NCBI GenBank assembly: GCA_036936605.1 | Contig: JAUPFV010000003.1 | Span: forward strand, 147,220,997-147,284,996 | Length of the DNA stretch: 64,000 bases | Direction: 5' to 3' | Source: Limnanthes douglasii subsp. nivea | Lineage: Eukaryota > Streptophyta > Magnoliopsida > Brassicales > Limnanthaceae | Shown here: one piece after another, positions 57,136 to 64,000 of the stretch | Numbering within the stretch: the first letter of the stretch is position 1 | Layout: every line of letters begins with the position of its first letter | The notes under the pieces: generated by a model | Seen by the model: the letters and a program-made list of their open reading frames with translations, nothing else | Told to the model about the DNA's origin: nothing | Database searches by the model: none | Program-made: the position numbers and the translations under genes

Positions 57136-60115
57136 TCAAAAGATAGTAAAGTCACTCAAATGATTCTTCTTTGGATGATTCTTCTTCTGATGATGAGCTT
57201 CAGATAGGATCAAAGGCCTCACTTGGGTACCGTTCCAGAAGCTAGAAAGGTTTATTTTCGGATATGTTGCATGAATTTCTCGAATAAGGGTGATGACCCT
57301 CTCTTCTTTACCATTATTGATAGTTGCCAACATTTCCTCGGTACATTCAGCTTCTGCAATAGTGACAGCAAGTTGTTTTTCTTTATCGAAGTTGGTCTTC
57401 AATGTGGCTATCTCAGCGGTCAAGTTTTTCTTTTCTGCTTCAACTTTGGTAAGAGAAGTCTCAAGTTCATTGAATTTTCTCTTCTCGGCAGCCAAGTCCT
57501 CAAGGTTTTTAGTCTTGAGTCGATTTATCTCTTCTTGGTGAGAAGCATTGAGATTCTCTTTCTCAATCTGATGTTGCTCTCGCAAATGTCCTTTAAAAAA
57601 GGAGTCCTCTGATAAGCTCATACATTGCCATTTCAAATCCATAAAACTGATCTATTACATGAGTTTGAAATTTTTCCCTCGACTGTTTCTTAGCTTCAAC
57701 AGTTCCTTTATAGGGAATCATGTCTTTGGCCAATTGTTTCAGATAACTCTACGAAGCTTTGATTTCTTGAGTAAGCGTGTTCGCTGCAATTTTGAGATCG
57801 GAGAATGGTTGAAGTGCAGCAAGGACGTCTGGATTTGGTGCAACATGAGGGAAAGTTGCTGGACTGGGGCGAGGAATAAGTTCCAAAGAGGTCGTAGGAA
57901 CAGAAGGAACAGTGATTTCAGGTAATGATTCTGACGCAGAGGTTGCAGATCTTCTACCAAAAGTTGTGTATACTAGTTTGGATATCTTGAATGACATGAT
58001 CTTCTTCTGCGATAAGTTCTTGTGATTCATTGAAGTTTATAAAACTATCAGGATCGAAGCGATCGTCATCTTGATCTTCATCTACAGTGATTGACACATC
58101 TTCACCAGTCGTTTCCACATCTTTCTGAGGACTTTATTGAGTCCTAGCAACTATAAGCTCATTATCATCAGGAATTATGTCTTCGATGCTCGCAACTGTT
58201 TTCTTCTTTTTCTTCTGAGGACTGGTGGAACTTTTACTTTTCTAGGGGGTTGCAGTTTTCTTCTTTTTTGAAGAGGTTCTTCTGTTGTTCCTTCTTCGAT
58301 GGTTGAAAGTGTATTTTCTTTTTCGTTTCTCTTTGAGCGTTTGGGCTTCGGATTCGTTGAAGGGCTAGCACTAGATGTACTAGCTTCCTTTTTATCCTTT
58401 TTTTCCTTTTTCTTTTGAGGAAAAAAGAATATCTTATCTATTGTGGATGGGTAGGAATACCTCACATCAGGATGAATTATTTTGCAAGCTAGACGAGGGT
58501 TGGGTTGTTCCATCAAATTTTTAAGAGGAATGGATCCAGGTGGGATCGGAAATAGATGGCTATTAATGAAATTTATTGGTTGGAAGGCTGTGTGGAAAGC
58601 ATTGTTCCACTATGCTTCAGCCCAAGCAACAATTTTAATGAATTTTTCTTTGGCTCTTGCTCGACGAATGGCATAGCGCCTCGGAATTTATGAAATGATC
58701 ATAAAAGTAAACAGTCAACAAGGGGAGCAACAGTTATAATATTTTCTTTAAGAATAATAGTATTATAGTACTTATGGATGCTTCTCTAGATGAGGTTCAA
58801 TTTTGATGAGTTGGCATCAGATATTTCTTTACTGTTTTCCCATGCTTCTGAGATGAAGATGACCTTTTGCTTCCAAAACTTGTGTACTTCTATAAGGTCA
58901 TCAATGATTTTTATGTCATCGACTAAGATAAGGTAGTAAAATGGAAGTTTTGGTCCATTGGATAGTTTTGTCAAAGATATGAAATCTTTGATGCTGATTA
59001 GTATATTAGAGAAGCAAGAGGCCATGATTAAAAAAGTGAACCATTGATTCGGTGTCACTTGAGTTGGGCACAGATTTAGAAGTTCGAAGTACTCAACGAT
59101 TATGGGAATCTCTCCCTTTTTGGGTAATCGAAGGGTAATGTTGTCTCTCATTCCCCATTTTTTCTTGAGATTCGATGCTTGGCTTTCTTGATAATATATG
59201 TATGGAACTTTTTTCAATTCGACAATATAGTCAGCATCGAGAGATCTCAGATTCTTACCAATTTGTGCTCTTTCTTTATCGGATATAGTGATTAGAGCCT
59301 TGTTTTTCTTTGATTTGCGGACTTTTTTCTCTGTGGTATCTTCTGATTCTTTTGAGACTTCTTCGTCAGATTCAACTTCATTATCTGATTGAGTAACATC
59401 AGCATTAAATTCTTCTGCTACTGACACCTTGTCTCTCAGTTGTGGGGGGTTCTTCGAGGGACTTTGTTGAGGTAATGGGGCCTCCTCAATAATTTCCCTC
59501 GAGGGAGGATATTTGGTGGAAGGATTTGATGTAGCATCGTTATCATCTCTCATGGCTATAAACGTTCTTTTCCTATGAGCTCTTAAAAGATAAGTAGAGG
59601 AAGGAGTCACTTCGGATTGTTTTGAGGAAGATTGACTAGCTTTACAACTAGTTCGAGGTGATTACTTGGCAAGAAAAGTTGAAATTCGAGGAGTAGTTTG
59701 TGGATTTTTTGGTGTCCGAGTTCTCGAAGATTGACTCTCTTTAGTAATATGTGAAGGTAAAAAACGGAAAACTTTATATGGATCGAAGTTATCATAATAA
59801 ATGGTCTTCGTTGATGTTCTGAGGGGACCGTTTCTTATCAATCCAGCAGCTCTATATCCATATGCTCTTTCACTTATGAAGAAGTAATTCATAAGATCTG
59901 AAGACAATATTATCGTCAAGTTTTGGAGATTTAGGTTTTTTGGGAATTCTTTCTTTAGATCTTCTGGATCTTTGGTGTTTTCTCATAAACAGGTTAAAGA
60001 TTGATCGGAAAGTATGATTTTTCCGGTGAAAACCACCATTAAGTTTGAGGAAGACGTTGAAGGTAGCCAAAGGTTGGGAGGTTTTCTATTTCTCTCTCGA
60101 GAAGTTTGGGTTGTA
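57136..60115 (-). pseudogene. Tat-2 antisense gene, decayed PF04195-type protein
   Basis: Minus strand, start near 60070. Frames 60070-59662, 59610-58786, 58516-58175 and 57960-57136 together parallel the Tat-1 protein: RKRTFIAMRDDND (Tat-1 RKKSTFLAMGSDSD), LKKKWGMRDNITLRLPK, LNLCPTQVTPNQWFTFLIMA, KLPFYYLILVDDIKIIDDLI and VIFISEAWEN, then lysine-rich stretches with KKKEKKDKKE and a C-terminal coiled coil (LKTKNLEDLAAEKRKFNELE) ending EEMLATINNGKEERV. At the expected intron the donor reads ATAAGT instead of GTAAGT, and an in-frame stop precedes it (58795). It is dead, but the whole layout matches Tat-1. Confidence 0.8.
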
Positions 60116-60140
60116 AAGAAAAAGTGAAATTGCTAACAAA

Positions 60141-60147
60141 TTTATAG
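60141..60147 (-). promoter_or_regulatory. TATA box of the Tat-2 antisense gene
   Basis: CTATAAA on the minus strand (in TCCTATAAATTTG), about 75 bases before the start codon at 60070, equivalent in position to the Tat-1 box at 7404-7411. Confidence 0.55.
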
Positions 60148-60487
60148 GAGAAAGAAGATGTGTGCAGAAGTGGAAAGGGGTTTTTGGTGATTGGACAGAA
60201 TTTGAAACGGTAACAACGTTACATGTTCGACATTTGTCATGCTAGCTATAAGCCTAGTAGCTAGGAAATCATGATGAATTTAACGGTTAGATTTTACAAA
60301 TTGACTTCGAAGTTAAATCAATGAATGATTATATGGGGACATAATTTGATGTATCACTACGTCTGACGAGATTTGATGAGAAGAATGATATTGATTTTAA
60401 GTTGTCAGATTTTGAAAGAAAACGTTATGGTCACTACTAGCACGATTCGAAAACAACTATCTCATTCATTTACTGACATGACAAACT
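60148..60487. other. Tat-2 upstream region of the antisense gene
   Basis: Non-coding, between TATA and polypurine tract. I did not find the G-box and TGACGTCA of Tat-1; a TGTCATGCTAGC and TGACATGACA occur instead. Confidence 0.45.
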
Positions 60488-60498
60488 AGGGGGGCTAC
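60488..60498 (+). promoter_or_regulatory. Polypurine tract of Tat-2
   Basis: AGGGGGGCTAC ending directly before TGATAAGG, the start of the LTR. Confidence 0.75.
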
Positions 60499-60849
60499 TG
60501 ATAAGGAAATATAAGTTTAGGGACTAAAGTGTAAACAATAAAAGGTTTAATAACATATTGAAAAGTTAAAGGAGCGACTTTGATTATGTGTCTTTCTTAA
60601 GGACTAAGTGTAATTTATCCTTTTATGTAACCACCTACAGTTATGAGTTAAGTCCTTGCGCCTCTATATTAAGGTCCGGGATGAACTAATAAAGGGGTTG
60701 AACTTCTCATTTTACTTACTTTTGTTCTCTCATTTTCTCTCTCTAAAATATCTCTCTCTCTAAATATTCCAACCATTGTTCACAAAATCAACTGTTAATA
60801 ATCTAACTCAACGAATTTATCACTCAAAAAACGGTTTATGCTATGGTCA
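60499..60849 (+). repeat. Tat-2 3' LTR
   Basis: TGATAAGGAAATATAAG to CTATGGTCA, 351 bp. It contains CCTCTATATTAAGG as a possible TATA region near 60664 and a CT-rich tract TTTTCTCTCTCTAAAATATC near 60730. The left LTR is missing, so the end at 60849 rests on the CA dinucleotide and on the start of gag homology right after. Confidence 0.6.
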
Positions 60850-61390
60850 GTTGATCCTTTCACTTTTCTCTTATATTCTTTCTTCTTATCTTTATGCTTT
60901 TGGTGCTTCTTCTAACCTCATGAATCTTGTTTACTCGATTTGTGATGTCGATTAGAATATTTTTTAGATCGACACTTTTCTCGGTGGCTTTCTTACTTTT
61001 TCTTATGACACTGCTCAAAGATGATGAGCAGATTTCATACTTCGAAGTTGAACCGTTGCTAGAATCTGAAGGGCTAGAATAATACTTGGTTCGATGTACT
61101 TTTTTAGAGGCTTGCTGGGTTTTAGAAAATTGGTCCCCTTGGTGCCTCTTCGGGCTATGATGGGGATTATCATCTAGCCTATCAGAATTTTGATGTTCTG
61201 ATGGAATCTTCCCCATAAGATCCTTATCATCTTGTTTTTGGGCTCTCAAAACCTCGATTTCTCCTCGTAATTGGTCTTTTTATCTTCCATCAGAATACTT
61301 TCTTTGTTTTCATCATTTACATGGGGCATTTGGACATTCTCTTGTTCGATCGTGACTCCCTCGTTTTCTGCTTGTATTTCATGATCAATC
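60850..61390 (-). pseudogene. gag: Inverted Tat gag N-terminal fragment
   Basis: Minus-strand reading from about 61390: QAENEGVTIEQENVQMPHVN, EDKKTNLRGEIEVLRAQKQD, then a frame (61249-60860) with HHSPKRHQGDQFSKTQQASK, KYYSSPSDSSNGS and RRKNIREK. This corresponds to the Tat-1 gag N-terminus (ERDQLRAEIEALRAEKAK and a SSDSSSESSDSS-type tract). It is exactly the part missing from the left end of Tat-2, but inverted and placed beyond the 3' LTR. No LTR or primer site precedes it on the right. Confidence 0.7.
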
Positions 61391-61499
61391 CTTTGAACGC
61401 CCAACATATCATTTCCTCAACTCAGTTTTTCTATGCGCTTGACCTAATTAACCATCTTCTTGTCTCTACAAAGATCGAGGGTTTCTCATTCTTTATATT
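61391..61499. other. Junction between gag fragment and LINE
   Basis: Short stretch with an open frame on the plus strand that I do not recognise. Confidence 0.35.
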
Positions 61500-64000
61500 T
61501 CTCAGCAGATCTTGAAAACAGTTTTTAAAACAAAAATCCATAGAAACCTGGCTTAAACTCGGAGACCGTAACACTAAACTTCCATAATAGTATCAAGAAT
61601 CATATTTACATAATAAAATAGTCTCAATATCCAATAATTGGGGAGTCGTTGTCACCTCTCCAACATGGGTTGCCAATGTCTTCATGAACTACTTTTTAAA
61701 TCGTTTTTACACTAGTTATCCTCTTGGTTACTTGAGGCTCTCGTGGGTCTCCACTTATATATTCACTAAAATCAAATCTTGAGATAAGGTCTTAGTGATT
61801 CATCCAATTATGTGTAAGGAGATAAATAATGCTCTATTCAGTATAAATAGCAACAAAACCCATGACCTGTTGGCTTTAACACTAGGTTTTTCAAATATTC
61901 CTAGAATATTATAGGTAATGATTTTTATGAAGGGATTATCAATTTCTTCAACTCTGGACTTTTGTATCTTTCATGAAATTTCATTTCAATCACTATCATT
62001 CATAAAAAATACCCTCACTCTTTTGTCACGATTTTAGGCCTATTATTATATGCAATATCGTATATAAGATTTCTTCAAAATCCTAAATAAAAAAATTAAA
62101 GACTCACTTACTTACCTGATAGATAAATCTCAATCTTCTTTCATTTATGGATGTAGCATTTCTGACAATATCCTCATCTCCCACAAACTGCTTACGGGTT
62201 ACCAAACTAATTGTAAAGGTATGAGATTCACACTTAAAATTGACATTTTAAAAGCTTTTGACAATGGTCGTTGGTACAAAATACTAGACATTATTGTCAC
62301 CACGAATTGTTTGGATATGATGATCACTTATATTTTTTAATATAATTTTAGTTCCTCATATAGTGTTAACATCCCTGGTAATCTCATGGAAATATTTACG
62401 GTAGGAAGGGTTATCTTTTTTTTTTTCTGTCCTACTAATGCAAGTTTTTTCCAGTATCCTAAAAAAGTAAAACAATTAATAGAAACTTTAAATTCCACTA
62501 ACAATGTCAAAAGATTGAAATTACTAACCTCTGTTTTGCCGGATGATCTAATGAATTCATGTGATGGTGATGTTTACTTTCTCAAATCATCAAGAAATAT
62601 TTAAATGATTTTTTTTATATATTTTGGGACAAGTCGATCCCGCTAAAAGTCACATATTCCTCTATGGGTTGAGTCTCACCCTTATACAAGATTTGATCAA
62701 CATCCTAGCGTATAGTGTTGGACCTTTCCTAGTATAATACTTGGGTTTCCCCCTCATCACATAAATATTATACTTTAACGATTATCACCCACTTCTCGGC
62801 AATATTACTGATCGTATTGGATCGTAGAGGTCTAAACATCTTTCTTATGTTGCTAGATTTTAACTCATGAAGTTTATCCTTTTTCAGGGTCATGTTTATT
62901 GGTCTGCTATATTCATTGTTCTTGTAAGTTTTCTCAAACAGATATCATAATCTCTATGACGCTTCATCTTGTCTAACCATGAGATGAAGGATTTGACGGC
63001 TATGATGGTTTGGACCCCTGTCATCTTGCCTTTACTGGAGAAAGGTCTTATGATTATAAACTTCAAAACCTCGAATTAGGCGACTATCCTCAAACATAGT
63101 TGGTCTATTGTGAGTAGTAACATCAATTTTATATGGCCTGACTCGATAAAAATTGAAAATATTTTTAACAAATGAACTTTAAATCTTGGCTTCTCGTCTT
63201 CCTATGATCGAAAGAAAATTTTATGTCTTAGACCTCTTGTTTGGAAAATATACCGGATGACGATCAACAATTATGGGTTTACCTCATGTTGATATGACAT
63301 GTGGTTGCTCCGTACCTCTATGTTGACCTATGGGAAAAATATTATTCACGATTATTGGCTTGACAAAAATCTCAAAGTTTATGACATCAAATTGGATGAC
63401 TGTTGGAGTTGGTCGGCCCAGATAAGGTATGTCAGTGCTAGAAATCACCATAACCTTATGGAGATTAACAAACTCATACTCTCACTCCCCACTCAAGTAT
63501 CAATTGTAATAATGTCCATAATTTTAGCGTAAAAAAATGGGTAAGTAAATTTCAACATCAAGGACACTTACCATGTCATCGGTACGTCACTTCCTGATGT
63601 TGGGTGGAATAGGTTAGAATGTCATAAATACAATCTACATTTTCACTCATTTATTCTTTGGATATTCATGACAAATTTTTTACTATGAACATGCTTATTA
63701 AATAGGGCCTAAACTCCTCTCATGGTTGAGTTATGTGTTATTCTTGTGATGAATCAATCAATCATATTGTATTCACTCAGCGTATATATTAAAATCCATA
63801 ATTCTCCTAGCTCGATTATGGAGGGTAGAAAATGGACTCATTCTCGTATGCGTCATCATTGGCTTTCATGTTTGGTGTGGTAATTTAATACTTTTGATCA
63901 TAGAGGAACTCGAGAAATTTTAGATCTTTTGTCTCTTTCGTCTATGTGGTTTTACACTGTCTACTTTCAAATTTACGTTTTAGGTTTCTTGCTACCAAGT
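61500..64000 (+). mobile_element. Second L1-like LINE, ORF2 remnant running off the window
   Basis: Plus-strand order: KSIETWLKLGDRNTKLP near 61537 (linker motif), FRPIIICNIVYKISSKS near 62031, SSFIYGCSISDNILISHKLL near 62135-62195 and FTLKIDILKAFDNGRWYKIL near 62228-62287 (RT with first aspartate), then LPDDLMNSCDGDVYF near 62537, where the catalytic (F/Y)ADD reads PDD. Then come LVRYLGFPLIT near 62725, a QGHVYWSAIFIV block near 62898-62930, and a zf-RVT-like CDESINHIVFTQ near 63740. Endonuclease and ORF1 are not present. Different family from the first LINE and fully decayed. Confidence 0.75.

Larger units (their letters stand above)
51302..60849 (+). mobile_element. Tat-2: old Ty3/gypsy Tat-type retrotransposon with antisense gene, 5'-truncated
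   Basis: Plus strand: gag core, protease, RT, RNase H, a second (Tat-specific) RNase H, integrase. Then, on the minus strand, a decayed copy of the same antisense gene as in Tat-1, followed by a promoter TATA, polypurine tract and a 351-bp LTR. The 5' LTR and the gag N-terminus are missing at the left. Many stops and frameshifts in all domains. It supplies the full pol layout that Tat-1 lost. Confidence 0.9.

Overview
The window looks like intergenic, transposon-packed nuclear DNA of a flowering plant, probably a eudicot. It is AT-rich and nearly every recognisable coding stretch is retroelement or transposon protein: Ty3/gypsy of the Tat type, Ty1/copia, L1-like LINEs, and Mutator-like elements. 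The few host-like sequences are exon fragments that resemble plant genes (a class II histone deacetylase, mitochondrial lipoamide dehydrogenase, a D-Ala-D-Ala ligase family protein, dihydroxyacetone kinase). They are truncated and sit in or beside transposons. I see no intact ordinary host gene, no tRNA or rRNA, and no CRISPR.

Layout. 1-332: piece of a copia LTR. 1490-2800: eroded MULE transposase (minus). 3477-17482: an L1-like LINE (plus) split by a young Tat-type LTR retrotransposon, Tat-1 (6584-15507, gag-pol on minus). Tat-1 has an uninterrupted gag-protease frame apart from two TAG codons, lacks about 2 kb of RT/RNase H/integrase, and carries an apparently intact, intron-containing antisense gene with its own promoter. 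18415-19094, 20507-22443 and 27903-29550: three related Mutator-like elements with very long terminal inverted repeats; the middle one is a Pack-MULE carrying a histone deacetylase fragment and lies inside an old copia element (minus, 19580-25358). 30620-31760: minisatellite. 32330-35104: tandem TRIM-like elements with 122-bp LTRs. 36024-40850: a block of at least four host-gene fragments plus a 92-bp tandem repeat. 43929-48500: degenerate copia element (plus). 49802-50256: solo LTR related to Tat-1 with a perfect 5-bp target duplication. 51302-60849: old Tat element, Tat-2 (gag-pol on plus), with a decayed copy of the same kind of antisense gene. 60850-61390: inverted gag piece. 61500-64000: second LINE.

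How the parts work together. The most interesting object is the Tat family. In both copies gag-pol and a second gene, encoding a putative gypsy type transposon domain (PF04195 as I recall it) plus a coiled coil, converge from opposite ends of one element. The antisense gene has a TATA box just inside the polypurine tract, and in Tat-1 a G-box and a TGACGTCA element upstream and an 80-bp intron with good splice and branch sites. LTR boundaries were fixed by comparison with the solo LTR. They show that Tat-1 is the remnant of a tandem array sharing an LTR, fused to the LINE by a deletion that also removed the LINE catalytic core. All domain assignments were made by eye from translated motifs.
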